Positions 16,062-23,914 of a DNA stretch of 36,854 bases are shown in pieces; the first letter of the stretch is position 1; each line of letters begins with the position of its first letter. Position numbers and translations under genes: made by a program. The notes below the pieces were generated by a model, which had not been told where the DNA came from, searched no databases, and was given only the letters and a program-made list of their open reading frames with translations. The stretch comes from Bacteroidota bacterium. Its GTDB lineage: Bacteria > Bacteroidota > Bacteroidia > Chitinophagales > LD1. The DNA is taken from positions 1 to 36,854 of the forward strand of contig JAFDYN010000021.1 of NCBI GenBank assembly GCA_018267385.1, read 5' to 3'.

Positions 16062-16985
16062 ATGAATTATACTTTGCGCCAGCTACAGATATTCCTTGCC
16101 GTCTCGCAGGCCGGCAGTATCACCCGCGCTGCAGAGGCGCTGCACCTCACACAGCCCGCAGTATCCATACAGCTGCGCAATCTCAGTGAGCAGTTTGAAG
16201 AACCCATCTTTGAGGTAGTAGGCCGCAAGGTGTACATCACTGACTTTGGCCGGGTGATCGTGCAGGCCGCTGAGCGCATACTGGACGAGGCCTATGCCAT
16301 CTCTGCGCAGATGCACCGGTACAAGGGGGAGCTGACTGGCCGCCTCAAAATATCAGTGGTCTCTACCGGCAAATATGTCATGCCTTACTTCCTCAGTGAT
16401 TTTCTGCGGGCACATCCCAATGTAGAGCTGCAGATGGATGTGACCAATAAAACTGCCGTGGTGAAAAGCCTGGAGAAGAATGAGGTGGATTTTGCCCTCG
16501 TGTCGCTGCTGCCGGATGGGCTCCGCACACAAAGCATACGCCTGATGAAAAATAAGCTCTGCCTCGTGGCGGGTGGGGCTATGGAGTTTGAGGATAAGGT
16601 ACACGACAAGAAGATAATCGAGCAGCTCCGCCTGATCTATCGCGAGCCCGGCTCAGCCACGCGCTTTGTCATGGAGCGCTTCCTCGCACAGCGTCAGCTA
16701 CGCATCTCCCGCAAGCTGGAGCTAACCTCCAATGAAGCTGTAAAGCAAGCTGTGATCGCCGGCCTCGGCTGCTCCATCATGCCGCTCATAGGTATCCACA
16801 ATGAGCTGGAGAGTGGCCAGCTGCAGATCGTACCCGTGCGTGGCTTGCCGCTGCACTCTCAGTGGCAGCTCATCTGGCTGCAGGGCAAGAAGTTCTCGCC
16901 CGTAGCCGGCTACTACCGTGACTACCTACAGCGGGAGAAGCAGGCCATCATAGACAGCCGGTTCGGCTGGTATCAGGAGCTGTGA
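16062..16985 (+). CDS. LysR-family transcriptional regulator
   Basis: A 307-aa regulator. Residues 1-60 hold the winged helix (LRQLQIFLAVSQAGSITRAAEALHLTQPAVSIQLRNLSEQF). Residues about 90-300 form the periplasmic-binding-protein-like effector domain, beginning GRLKISVVSTGKYVMPYFLSDF. The sequence is of the CbbR/CysB-like branch. It is divergently transcribed from icd, the usual arrangement for a LysR protein acting on its neighbour, so control of the icd operon by a TCA-cycle metabolite is a reasonable inference. No unambiguous T-N11-A operator stands out in the AT-rich gap. Confidence 0.92.
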   Translation: MNYTLRQLQIFLAVSQAGSITRAAEALHLTQPAVSIQLRNLSEQFEEPIFEVVGRKVYITDFGRVIVQAAERILDEAYAISAQMHRYKGELTGRLKISVVSTGKYVMPYFLSDFLRAHPNVELQMDVTNKTAVVKSLEKNEVDFALVSLLPDGLRTQSIRLMKNKLCLVAGGAMEFEDKVHDKKIIEQLRLIYREPGSATRFVMERFLAQRQLRISRKLELTSNEAVKQAVIAGLGCSIMPLIGIHNELESGQLQIVPVRGLPLHSQWQLIWLQGKKFSPVAGYYRDYLQREKQAIIDSRFGWYQEL

Positions 16986-17083
16986 TACCGGTATAGCGCA
17001 GAGCAATAGTGCTTAAACGTGCCGGCCTAAGGTCCGTCTCTTTCCGTTTTGGATGAAATTTTTCCTGGAATGAAAATGTTTTA

Positions 17084-17108
17084 TACATTTGTATCGCAAA
17101 CGATACAA
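17084..17108 (+). promoter_or_regulatory. Promoter -7 box overlapped by perfect palindrome, OhrR-type operator
   Basis: TACATTTG (17084-17091) fits the TAnnTTTG -7 box. It overlaps a perfect inverted repeat with arms TTGTATCG (17089-17096) and CGATACAA (17101-17108) around CAAA. The ATG of the peroxidase gene is 17 bases further. A MarR/OhrR dimer bound here would block the promoter; the downstream gene encodes such a protein. The binding is inferred. Confidence 0.75.
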
Positions 17109-17125
17109 TCGCCAAAGATATAAAT

Positions 17126-17716
17126 ATGAAAAAGCTCAGGACCATAGCAGTCATACTAGGTATAGGGATACTGGCAGTGCTGGGCGTGATCCATCTCTCA
17201 GATTACATTTCACAACGATCAATACAACAACAAATGGCAAACAAAAGCTTTTATGATTTTGAAGCCCGTACACTCGCGGGCAAGACCATGAGCATGGCAG
17301 ATACCAAAGGAAAAGTAGTCCTGGTGGTCAATACCGCCAGCAAGTGCGGCTTCACCCCGCAGTATGCCGGCCTGGAGAAACTTTATGAGAAGTACAAAGA
17401 CCAGGGCCTCGTCATTATCGGCTTCCCGTGCAATCAGTTTGGAGAGCAGGAGCCGGGCGGCTCGGGTGAGATACAGGAGTTCTGCCAGGTCAACTATGGC
17501 GTGACCTTCCCCATCATGAGCAAGGTAGACGTGAATGGCGACAATGCCGATCCGATCTTCAAGTACCTCAAGTCGCAGCTCGGCAGCATTCTCGGCAGCC
17601 GTATCAAGTGGAACTTCACTAAGTTTCTCCTGGATCGCAATGGCAAGCCGGTAGAGCGCTTCAGCCCGCTCACCACACCTGAGAAGATAGAACCAGCTAT
17701 CAAAAAGCTGCTCTGA
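17126..17716 (+). CDS. Membrane-anchored glutathione peroxidase family protein
   Basis: A 196-aa protein. Residues 7-25 form a hydrophobic signal anchor. Residues about 40-196 are a glutathione peroxidase domain with the active-site tetrad regions [12 protein letters not shown] (peroxidatic Cys74), [13 protein letters not shown] (Gln104) and WNFTKFL (Trp162). Cys102 and Cys120 could resolve the oxidised Cys, as in thioredoxin-dependent members. It should reduce hydroperoxides on the periplasmic side. Its stop overlaps the ATG of the OhrR-like gene (TGATG), and a palindromic operator covers the promoter, so it forms a peroxide-induced two-gene operon with its own repressor. Confidence 0.9.
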   Translation: MKKLRTIAVILGIGILAVLGVIHLSDYISQRSIQQQMANKSFYDFEARTLAGKTMSMADTKGKVVLVVNTASKCGFTPQYAGLEKLYEKYKDQGLVIIGFPCNQFGEQEPGGSGEIQEFCQVNYGVTFPIMSKVDVNGDNADPIFKYLKSQLGSILGSRIKWNFTKFLLDRNGKPVERFSPLTTPEKIEPAIKKLL

Positions 17717-18183
17717 TGAAAGGCGAAGAAATGCTACTGCTGGAAAACCAGCTCTGCTTTCCGCTCTATGCGGTATCACGCCTCGTCACGCAGCTCTACA
17801 CGCCGCTGCTGGATCAGCTCGACATCACGTATCCTCAGTACCTCGTGCTGCTCGTGCTCTGGGAGCAGGATAGCCAGTCAGTGTCTGATATCGGTGCGCA
17901 GCTGCTGCTGGAGACCAATACGCTCACGCCGCTGCTGAAGCGCATGGAGCAGAAGGAACTCATACAGCGCACGCGCGCCACAGATGATGAGCGCAAGGTG
18001 CTAGTATCACTCACCACGCGCGGCAAAAAGCTGAAGCAAAAGGCGCCCTGCATCCCGCAGGCGCTCATAGCCGGCATGCAGGATAGCCCGCTCACAGCGC
18101 GCGAGGTGGAGGCATTTCGCCGTACGCTGCACAAAATGCTGGAAGCCCTGCGCAGTAGCACGGCACCTGTGCATGGCGGCTGA
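17716..18183 (+). CDS. OhrR-like MarR-family organic peroxide sensor
   Basis: A 155-aa winged helix regulator. It has the OhrR-type reactive cysteine near the N-terminus (NQLCFPLYAVSRL, Cys14), followed by the two tyrosine positions of the sensing pocket (Tyr28, and Tyr39/42 in ITYPQYLVLLVLWE). The DNA-binding part is VSDIGAQLLLETNTLTPLLKRMEQKELIQRTRATDDERKV. Oxidation of the cysteine by organic hydroperoxides would release the operator. It overlaps the peroxidase stop by one base and would autoregulate through the palindrome at 17089-17108. The pairing with a glutathione peroxidase, rather than an Ohr protein, is notable. Confidence 0.88.
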   Translation: MKGEEMLLLENQLCFPLYAVSRLVTQLYTPLLDQLDITYPQYLVLLVLWEQDSQSVSDIGAQLLLETNTLTPLLKRMEQKELIQRTRATDDERKVLVSLTTRGKKLKQKAPCIPQALIAGMQDSPLTAREVEAFRRTLHKMLEALRSSTAPVHGG

Positions 18184-18251
18184 TATTCAGGTGGAGGAGT
18201 TTGGATGTGAGAGAAATAAACCTATCTTGCCTCAAACTAAACCACATACAT

Positions 18252-18860
18252 ATGGCAACACCTAATTCCCAGATCTTTAACGATGCGCGCCAGGACCTCT
18301 CCGGCAAATGGGGCACCGCGATCGTCACCTTCATCGTTTACATCGTCGTCTCGATGGTAGCCGGCTTCGTACCTTTTGGCTCTATCGTGCTCGGAGGGCC
18401 TTTGGCGCTGGGCATCGCCATCTTCTCGCTGCATATCGTGCGCAGGCAGGAGGCAGCTACAGGAGACATCTTCAAGGGCTTTGACAATTTTGGTAACTCG
18501 ATGCTCGCGCTGCTGCTCGTGGCGCTCTTCACCGTACTCTGGATGCTGCTGCTCATCATTCCCGGTATCATCAAGGCGTACTCTTACTCCATGACATTCT
18601 ACATACTGGCAGACAATCCTACCATGCAGCCCATGCAGGCAGTAGACCGCAGTATGGAGATGATGGACGGCTACAAGCTGAAACTATTCACGCTGCAGCT
18701 CCGCTTCATGCTACTCGCCATCCTTTGCATCTTTACATTTGGTATCGGCTTCTTCTTCCTGTGGCCATATGCCTCTGTCACTACGGCAAAGTTTTATGAA
18801 GACCTCAAGGCCGGCCAGGCACAGCCCGAGGTGATGAATGAGATCAACTCGATACAATAA
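18252..18860 (+). CDS. DUF975-like integral membrane protein
   Basis: I choose the ATG at 18252 (202 aa, MATPNSQIFNDARQDLSGKWGTAI) because the upstream 17 codons overlap a TATCTTGC promoter-like box. After an amphipathic start there are four or five membrane helices: about 23-62 (AIVTFIVYIVVSMVAGFVPFGSIVLGGPLALGIAIFSL) and about 95-125 (MLALLLVALFTVLWMLLLIIPGIIKAYSYSM). The last lies about 160-185 (FMLLAILCIFTFGIGFFFLWPYASV). The PGIIKAYSYSMTFYILADNP loop is the signature of the DUF975 family. Function is unknown; the gene is monocistronic and ends at a strong terminator. Confidence 0.78.
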   Translation: MATPNSQIFNDARQDLSGKWGTAIVTFIVYIVVSMVAGFVPFGSIVLGGPLALGIAIFSLHIVRRQEAATGDIFKGFDNFGNSMLALLLVALFTVLWMLLLIIPGIIKAYSYSMTFYILADNPTMQPMQAVDRSMEMMDGYKLKLFTLQLRFMLLAILCIFTFGIGFFFLWPYASVTTAKFYEDLKAGQAQPEVMNEINSIQ

Positions 18861-18886
18861 CTGATACGATAAAACTTAATATATGC

Positions 18887-18918
18887 ACTGCCACTCTATC
18901 CGGGTGGCAGTTTTATTT
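18887..18918 (+). terminator. Rho-independent terminator
   Basis: Stem ACTGCCAC (18887-18894) and GTGGCAGT (18904-18911), followed by TTTATTTT. It sits 26 bases after the DUF975-like gene. The rest of 18919-19135 holds a TACATTTG box (18932-18939) with no convincing gene after it. Confidence 0.85.
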
Positions 18919-19135
18919 TCCATGACCCTTGGTACATTTGCGTATCGCACTCACTCAGACAGCACGACCTCTCTCTCAAAACAAACACTCAACTGCCAGC
19001 ATTCCTATGCAATCCATGTGTTTTTAAATGGTATTTGCACTAATTCTGAAAATTCTAAAATCCTGTAGATTCTGATTCAGACAATTAATGCATTTCCCTC
19101 TGCGGTAAAGCCTGTATTTCACCTCCGTCCCCCAC

Positions 19136-19822
19136 TCACAGCTTCCGCTCTATCTTCACCACGTTAAAGAGCTGCACCACATCCTTCAGGTTGATCTTGC
19201 GGTCCTCATATAGCGCATTCTGAGAGTGTACCGTGATCACTCCTGCCGCTACATTGTGCGCAGTGATCTGCTTCAGGATGATGCCATCCGTACGGTGCAC
19301 GATCACAAAGTTCCACTTATGGATATGCAGCTTGTGCTGCCAGTAGCTACGGTCTATCTCACGGCACAGCACGATATCGCCCGCCAGTATCGCATCGCGG
19401 GTGCCATCGTCCATGCTATCGCCCCGCACCTCAAACGCCATATAGGTGCCCTTGTACTCGCGGTCTGCGTAGAAGGGGATATGCGGCAGCTCCTCCAGGT
19501 ACTCCTCCTCAGAGAAGCCGCTCAGGTAGCCTGCGTAGGCATATTGATTGACCAGTGGCACGCGCATGATCAGCTGGTCCGTCACGGTGGGAGAGATGTG
19601 CGCGCCTTGTTTTGATTTATTCAAAGCAGGATCAGTGTATAGCAGCCAGTCTATAGAGACATCAGGGTAGGTTTTCTTGATGGCGGCTATCGTATTGGCG
19701 CTCACGGTCAGCGCGCCGGCCTCCATGCGGTTGTAGCTGCCCTCATTCACCTCTATAGCGGCGGCAAAGGCCCTTTTGGTCAGGCCCAGCTGCGTGCGAA
19801 ATTTCTCCAGGTTGTTTTTCAT
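19136..19822 (-). CDS. S24-family CI/LexA-like repressor
   Basis: A 228-aa protein. The N-terminal helix-turn-helix is at about 4-60 (LGLTKRAFAAAIEVNEGSYNRMEAG). The C-terminal S24 self-cleaving peptidase has the Ala97-Gly98 cleavage site (QYAYAGYL), nucleophile Ser136 (RGDSMDDGT) and general-base Lys184 (IILKQI). All catalytic elements are present, so RecA-stimulated self-cleavage during DNA damage is expected. It diverges from the rightward gene run at 20083; the 260-bp gap contains several inverted repeats suited to be operators. It may be a prophage repressor or a host S24 regulator; the context favours the former. Confidence 0.88.
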   Translation of the reverse strand: MKNNLEKFRTQLGLTKRAFAAAIEVNEGSYNRMEAGALTVSANTIAAIKKTYPDVSIDWLLYTDPALNKSKQGAHISPTVTDQLIMRVPLVNQYAYAGYLSGFSEEEYLEELPHIPFYADREYKGTYMAFEVRGDSMDDGTRDAILAGDIVLCREIDRSYWQHKLHIHKWNFVIVHRTDGIILKQITAHNVAAGVITVHSQNALYEDRKINLKDVVQLFNVVKIERKL

Positions 19823-19858
19823 CGTATTTATTTACTCACACGAATCTGAATAACTATT

Positions 19859-19920
19859 GCTACCTACAAACTTTAAATAGTTCAAAGTTTTGCTTAGGTT
19901 TGTATCATCGTTACGGTAGC
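19859..19920. promoter_or_regulatory. Candidate repressor operator region (nested inverted repeats)
   Basis: Three nested inverted repeats lie 37-98 bases upstream of the S24 repressor gene. They are AAACTTT (19868-19874) with AAAGTTT (19884-19890); TACAAAC (19865-19871) with GTTTGTA (19898-19904); and GCTACC (19859-19864) with GGTAGC (19915-19920). A TAGGTTTG box on the plus strand (19895-19902) could be a rightward promoter -7 element. Such density fits a phage-type control region. Confidence 0.45.
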
Positions 19921-20033
19921 ATAGGATCATAGGTCAGTGACACTCCACAGGTCCGGCACGTAGCGGTATCCGCTCTGATAGTCTCACCGGGGCGCAGGGG
20001 GGCTCCCACCATAGGAGCCTCACCGGCGCAGGT

Positions 20034-20078
20034 TTGATTATTTCAAAGCAAATATAATTATATCAAACTAATAATCAA
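20034..20078. promoter_or_regulatory. AT-rich inverted repeat before the first rightward gene
   Basis: TTGATTATT (20034-20042) and AATAATCAA (20070-20078) are a perfect 9-bp inverted repeat, with TATAATTATA, itself a palindrome, at the centre (20053-20062). The block lies 4 bases before the ATG at 20083. Upstream, a CTCACCGG(GG)CGCAGG motif is directly repeated (about 19983-19998 and 20019-20032) around a GGCTCC/GGAGCC hairpin. This looks like an operator/promoter for the early genes. Confidence 0.45.
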
Positions 20079-20082
20079 GCCT

Positions 20083-20310
20083 ATGAAAGGTGAAAAGGAC
20101 AAAGACCTGTCCCGCTGGCAGCGCTGTGTGCAGGACTGGGTCAGGGAGTACGGCCCCTCGGCAGCCGTAGCAGGTACCGGCCTCCCGCTCTGCGATGTGA
20201 GGCGCACATATACAGATACGCAGCCCGTGCATGACCACCTGGTGCGTGTCTACCATTTTTACCTCGGGCTGGCCCATCAGGCCGCACTGAGCGATGATGA
20301 TCTTTACTAA
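20083..20310 (+). CDS. Small hypothetical protein, first rightward gene
   Basis: A 75-aa protein, basic and charged at the start (MKGEKDKDLSRWQRCVQDW), with a helical middle and an acidic end (ALSDDDLY). I do not recognise it. Position directly after the operator-like block and opposite the repressor suggests an early phage-type gene; size and composition would allow a small DNA-binding or adaptor protein, but no motif proves this. Confidence 0.6.
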   Translation: MKGEKDKDLSRWQRCVQDWVREYGPSAAVAGTGLPLCDVRRTYTDTQPVHDHLVRVYHFYLGLAHQAALSDDDLY

Positions 20311-20324
20311 ATAAACCATGACCT

Positions 20325-20486
20325 ATGAATAAACCCGAACGCTACGCCGCCATAGAGGCGCGCCTCGCCGCCCTGGAGCGGCTCATACTGCAGCCCGCCC
20401 GCACAGGCCGTGGCGGCACACAGGCCCGATACAAAAAGCACAACCCCAAACGACAGCCACCGCGCAACCGCATGGACGCGCTGTAA
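20325..20486 (+). CDS. Small basic hypothetical protein (53 aa)
   Basis: A short frame that begins MNKPERYAAIEARLAALERLIL and ends in a very basic tail (RYKKHNPKRQPPRNRMDAL). The first about 23 residues form an amphipathic helix with a leucine heptad, suggesting a short coiled coil; the tail could bind nucleic acid. It lies 14 bases after the preceding gene and 34 before the next, in the same direction, so it fits the early operon. Start chosen as the only ATG that gives an open frame; an ATG 6 bases earlier stops after 4 codons. Confidence 0.5.
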   Translation: MNKPERYAAIEARLAALERLILQPARTGRGGTQARYKKHNPKRQPPRNRMDAL

Positions 20487-20520
20487 ACTATTTGACCACT
20501 CTGAACCCCGAAAGGAATCT

Positions 20521-20748
20521 ATGAAGACCTACTCCCTCACAGTAGAGAACCACATGGTCGCGGCAGGACTCTGCGACTCCCGCGGGCACGGCGCGCGCGT
20601 AGCTCCCCGCCTCTGCGCCGCCTGCCTCTCTGCTACTGACCAGCCGCAGTACATGGCAGACGTAGGCAACTACATCTGTCATGACTGCCGGGAGTCATAC
20701 CAAGACGTCAGAGCATACATCCGGCCCCTGAAGTGGTGGGAGGAATAA
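20521..20748 (+). CDS. Small zinc-ribbon-like protein
   Basis: A 75-aa protein. Two CxxC pairs, CAAC (about 32-35) and CHDC (about 53-56), are separated by about 17 residues, as in a single zinc ribbon or treble clef. The protein ends in an aromatic tail, RPLKWWEE. The ATG is preceded by GAAAGGAATCT, an unusual Shine-Dalgarno-like stretch for this lineage. The TAA stop is the last part of the first unit of the heptamer repeat array that begins at 20742. Part of the early gene run; likely nucleic-acid or protein binding. Confidence 0.6.
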   Translation: MKTYSLTVENHMVAAGLCDSRGHGARVAPRLCAACLSATDQPQYMADVGNYICHDCRESYQDVRAYIRPLKWWEE

Positions 20749-20862
20749 GGAATAGGGAATAGAGAATAAGGAATAGGGAATAGAGAATAAGGAATAGAGA
20801 ATAGGGAATAATGAATATGCAATGAAGAATAGAAGCCAGAATCAAGAACCAAGAATAACAGA
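20742..20862. repeat. Heptanucleotide repeat array, GGAATAG type
   Basis: About ten 7-bp units of consensus GGAATAG/AGAATAA run from 20742 to 20811, then decay through AGAATAG-like to AATCAAG/AACCAAG units up to about 20862. This joins the two repeat flavours seen elsewhere (32933 and 28711). The stop codon of the upstream gene lies in the first unit. The rest of the gap, to 21026, holds a GGGGGC/GCAAGGGGG-rich imperfect hairpin (about 20920-20950) and no gene. Confidence 0.85.
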
Positions 20863-21026
20863 TGCACCATACTAAAGACATCTTCAGTCTAATGTGCCAA
20901 AAGCGCGCATGGCTGACATTCCCCCTTTACAAAGGGGGCAAGGGGGATTTGACACACTAGCTATAAAAGCGCAAGCCAAACACACAAACGACACATCAAA
21001 ATCCAATCGCATTAGCCCGCATTCAT

Positions 21027-21054
21027 CTAAATACTAACTACTAACTACTAAGAA
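21027..21054. repeat. Heptanucleotide repeat, CTAAATA type, abutting a start codon
   Basis: Four units: CTAAATA, CTAACTA, CTAACTA, CTAAGAA. The last ends immediately before the ATG at 21055, so the array forms the whole leader of that gene. The same heptamer family is at the right end of the window (36831-36854). Confidence 0.75.
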
Positions 21055-21312
21055 ATGAAAACCACTCCTTCCAAACCCCTCGAGCTCCGCCACCTGGAGC
21101 ACACACTGGCAGACGCCGCATTGCAGCTACAGCAGACCTTTGGCGACCGGATCAAGGTCAGCCTCATAGTAGAGGGACTGCGCGAGAGCGCGCTGCTCAC
21201 CATCTCAGAGGCCGTAGACGAGCCCGTCTTTATAGCCGGTGAGAGCTGGACCCTCTGCGTACCCGTAGGCCGCGACGAGCTGATCCTGCACAACGGCGGA
21301 TTGCCTTTTTAA
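21055..21312 (+). CDS. Hypothetical 85-aa protein
   Basis: Starts MKTTPSKPLELRHLEHTLADAALQLQQTF, an amphipathic helix. It continues as alternating beta-type text (IKVSLIVEGLRESALLTISEA ... PVFIAGESWTLCVPVGRDELIL). It could be a small mixed alpha/beta domain; I do not recognise it. The leader is a heptamer repeat running up to the ATG, and another heptamer array follows the stop. Same direction as its neighbours, presumed early region. Confidence 0.55.
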   Translation: MKTTPSKPLELRHLEHTLADAALQLQQTFGDRIKVSLIVEGLRESALLTISEAVDEPVFIAGESWTLCVPVGRDELILHNGGLPF

Positions 21313-21314
21313 TG

Positions 21315-21432
21315 GACCACGGACTACAGACCACAGACCACGGTAATGCACGGTGTCGTCCCCGTCTGTCGTCAGCGGCCCATCGTCCGTTTTCGTGTAT
21401 TGTCTGTCGTCCGTCGTCAGTGGTCCGTCGTC
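21315..21432. repeat. Inverted heptamer arrays, GACCAC and GTGGTC/CGTCGTC type
   Basis: Units GGACCAC, GGACTAC, AGACCAC, AGACCAC run over 21315-21342. After a degenerate middle, units TGTCGTC, CGTCGTC, AGTGGTC, CGTCGTC run over 21405-21432. The second set is broadly the inverted form of the first, so the whole gap between two genes could fold into a long imperfect hairpin. The 7-bp period is the same as in the other arrays although the bases differ. Confidence 0.7.
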
Positions 21433-21473
21433 TTTTCAAAAATCACAACAGAAGCAAAATAATCCCTCTATCT

Positions 21474-22133
21474 ATGACACAAAAATCTCCCTCCTACCAG
21501 TGGTACCCCAAGGACGCCATCAGCTCCGCGCGCATAGCCGTCATGACCCTCGAGCAGGAGGGCGCCTACCGCCGCGCGCTGGACTACTGCTGGCTCACCG
21601 GATCGCTGCCGGCAGACCTCGATATGCTGGCCCGCATCATCGGCAAGGGCTGCACCACAGAGACCGCTACGGTAGTGCGCAGTATGTTCACCCGTGATCG
21701 CAGCAATAAAAAACTCCTCACACATGATCGCCTCGACATGGAGCGCAGCAAGCAGAAAGCCTGGCGCGAAAAGTCCGCCGCCGGTGGTCGCCGTGGCGCT
21801 GCCGCGCGCTGGGGTACCGATAGGGCAGACGTAGATCCACAGACAGCACCGCCTGCGGCGAAAGCAAAGCAAAAGACCTCAGCACTCCTTATGAGCATCC
21901 ACCGCGGGCAAGCCGAAGAAATGCTCACGGCCAAGTTTGCCGCACTGAAACGTGATGACATCATGAAGAAACTCGACGAGGACTTCCCCGCCGGCTACGA
22001 CTGGCGCGACGATCGTCATATCTTCAATGCCTTTCGCCAGACAGCTACCGCCCTGCTCAAAGCCCACACCAAACCCGCCCGCACCAAAGCCACCATCACC
22101 GACCCCATGAGCCTGATGCGGAAGCTAAACTAA
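21474..22133 (+). CDS. DUF1376 domain protein (YdaU-like, phage replication type)
   Basis: A 219-aa protein from ATG 21474; the longer open frame reads through the heptamer repeat and is not used. Residues 7-105 fit DUF1376: YQWYPKDAISSARIAVMTLEQEGAYRRALDYCWLTGSLPADLDMLARIIG, then a basic stretch (RSKQKAWREKSAAGGRRGAAARWG) ending the domain. DUF1376 proteins occur in prophage early regions where a replication initiator (O-like) or primosome loader sits. The C-terminal part, YDWRDDRHIFNAFRQTATALLKAH, is a helical tail. It is the last rightward gene before the convergent terminator. Confidence 0.8.
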   Translation: MTQKSPSYQWYPKDAISSARIAVMTLEQEGAYRRALDYCWLTGSLPADLDMLARIIGKGCTTETATVVRSMFTRDRSNKKLLTHDRLDMERSKQKAWREKSAAGGRRGAAARWGTDRADVDPQTAPPAAKAKQKTSALLMSIHRGQAEEMLTAKFAALKRDDIMKKLDEDFPAGYDWRDDRHIFNAFRQTATALLKAHTKPARTKATITDPMSLMRKLN

Positions 22134-22150
22134 AAAAAAGGGATTCATAG

Positions 22151-22203
22151 TATATTAATGAAGAAAGCCGGAGCGTTATGCTCCGGCTTTCTTCATTAAT
22201 ATA
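22151..22203. terminator. Bidirectional terminator with 24-bp perfect stem
   Basis: The arms 22151-22174 and 22180-22203 are perfectly complementary over 24 bp around the loop GTTAT. The GC core is GCCGGAGC/GCTCCGGC, with A-rich and T-rich shoulders that serve either direction. It separates the rightward gene ending at 22133 from the leftward gene ending at 22206, whose stop is right beside the stem. Confidence 0.92.
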
Positions 22204-22205
22204 AC

Positions 22206-23903
22206 CTATCGATCCGATTTAACTATCTTATTCATATATCTATTGCCATTACAAGATACTTGCACTTCATAGATACCGCTAGCTAGATCAGATACATCTA
22301 TTGACCGAATAGTATGTGTTTGCGCGGATGAAAATTGAATAGAGTTTCTTACCTGACTTCCCTTGTTGTCGACTATTGCCACCTCTATTGTGCCTAATGG
22401 AGCAGTCCCCTTTATGCTCAGCTGTAGCGCTTTATCTACAGGGTTTGGATAGATCTCTATTGAAATTTGGTTTAGAGAGTCTATCATGTTTACCCCTGCC
22501 GTCACTGTATCCCTGACTTTCTCTACATCATCAGGACACAATGGCTGTGTAAATACGTGATATGTATGGGATGTCTCACAGTTGATAAGTGTAATGTAAA
22601 CATCATAGGTCTGATCACATTCCATTCCGTCCCAATAGCTGTTGTCTATGAGCACTCTCCCATCAGAAGGTACAACACCTGTGGTATATATAAATTCTTC
22701 CCACAGGCCAGTAGACGGAGACGCACCATATACCTTTATGATATAATCAGTAGCCCCGGTACTAAAGAAGCCAAAGATATTTGCATATCCCGCCGAACCT
22801 GTATAGTTTGGAACAAACTGGATAGGATAGTTGCCAAGCGAAACCGCCCCTGTCTGATATGCACAGTCTCCTATCACTGCCGTAAATACACTTCCGTTTT
22901 TGGCCTCAAAACCGGGTTCTAACTGTATACTATGGCCTGCACGGTAGGTAATGTTTTGGCCGCTTTCTACGGTCACATAGCCTGGAGACGGATTATAGAT
23001 CCCGACATTGTAACCAGCCCTGATAGCCTGGGAAGCCTGAACTACGCCGCTCGGAGAAAGATACAGCGGTGTACCTAATCCATTGTAATCTGTATTTTGT
23101 ATCCATTCCTCCAGAGGGCAGTAGCACGACGCTCTCCTTAAGCTCAGGTCATCAAAGTTCAGGCTATTACCATTTGTCTCGTTATATACAAAGTCGACGC
23201 AATGATCATAGTCGTTTCCTCCGTACAAGACCCCTAGCCAGCTTTTATTATCGTCAGTAAATGTTATTGGGAGTTCGATCGGTATCCATTTTTGCTTATT
23301 GTATAAATCCTGAATGTCAAAGAAATAATCAAAACTAAGCGTGCTGTTCGATTGAAAGTTTTTATAGTTTGATACACAGTTGGTAGCATCATTAGGAGCT
23401 GTTTCAGATTTGAATGCCAACTCATTTTGTGCCAGTACAAAAGTTATTTTATTGTTGCCAGGATCACTGGCTAATATCGGGGCGCCCGGCTGGCAGCTGG
23501 GGCAGCCAGGGTCTGGTACATTATTGGAGTCTGCCCTGATCCACCCGCTGATAATATAATATCCAGGACTAAGGGTTGAGACATTTTGTTGGAAAAGTTC
23601 AAAATTCCCAGTAATGCTATTGCAGTATTTTTCTCCTGTATGTGGTACCGGACCAGGACCATAGATGGCTGGATTAGGAAAAGTAGCATGTCCAAACCAG
23701 TCCCAGTCGGGAGAATGTAAAGAACCACCCGATAAGTTTTGAGTCCGTGTATGCCATTGATCACAGGCATTCATGTTTCCTTCGGAGGTACTATACGATT
23801 GACCAGATGCTACATTTTCAAAGGATCCGTTTTGTATCAGCTCCTGGCCATGGGCAGCGTATAGCGTCGATAGCAGGCACAGTAGATATATTATTTTTTT
23901 CAT
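22206..23903 (-). CDS. Secreted multidomain protein, 3-coathanger stack plus T9SS domain
   Basis: A 565-aa protein. It has a signal peptide at 1-19 (LLCLLSTLYAAHGQ) and a beta-rich N-terminal region from about 21 (ELIQNGSFENV), of the carbohydrate-binding-like style with a C-rich PDPGCPSCQPG loop. A 3-coathanger stack element sits at about 318-347 (ITYRAGHSIQLEPGFEAKNG). A T9SS type A sorting domain occupies about 480-565 (IEIYPNPVDKALQLSIKG ... GIYEVQVSCNG). It should be exported through the T9SS and attached to the surface. It starts 11 bases after the stop of the gene at 23915, so both form one operon. GC is lower than in the surrounding genes. Confidence 0.88.
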   Translation of the reverse strand: MKKIIYLLCLLSTLYAAHGQELIQNGSFENVASGQSYSTSEGNMNACDQWHTRTQNLSGGSLHSPDWDWFGHATFPNPAIYGPGPVPHTGEKYCNSITGNFELFQQNVSTLSPGYYIISGWIRADSNNVPDPGCPSCQPGAPILASDPGNNKITFVLAQNELAFKSETAPNDATNCVSNYKNFQSNSTLSFDYFFDIQDLYNKQKWIPIELPITFTDDNKSWLGVLYGGNDYDHCVDFVYNETNGNSLNFDDLSLRRASCYCPLEEWIQNTDYNGLGTPLYLSPSGVVQASQAIRAGYNVGIYNPSPGYVTVESGQNITYRAGHSIQLEPGFEAKNGSVFTAVIGDCAYQTGAVSLGNYPIQFVPNYTGSAGYANIFGFFSTGATDYIIKVYGASPSTGLWEEFIYTTGVVPSDGRVLIDNSYWDGMECDQTYDVYITLINCETSHTYHVFTQPLCPDDVEKVRDTVTAGVNMIDSLNQISIEIYPNPVDKALQLSIKGTAPLGTIEVAIVDNKGSQVRNSIQFSSAQTHTIRSIDVSDLASGIYEVQVSCNGNRYMNKIVKSDR

Positions 23904-23914
23904 AGTGGTATGCT

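Noticed and set aside
18883..19068. 61-codon rightward frame after the DUF975-like gene
   Set aside because: Its start lies inside the terminator hairpin of the preceding gene and its composition is not protein-like.
20679..20870. Leftward frame with repeated IPYSLF units
   Set aside because: It is the GGAATAG heptamer array read in the other direction; the 21-bp repeat of three heptamers creates a 7-residue protein repeat without a gene.
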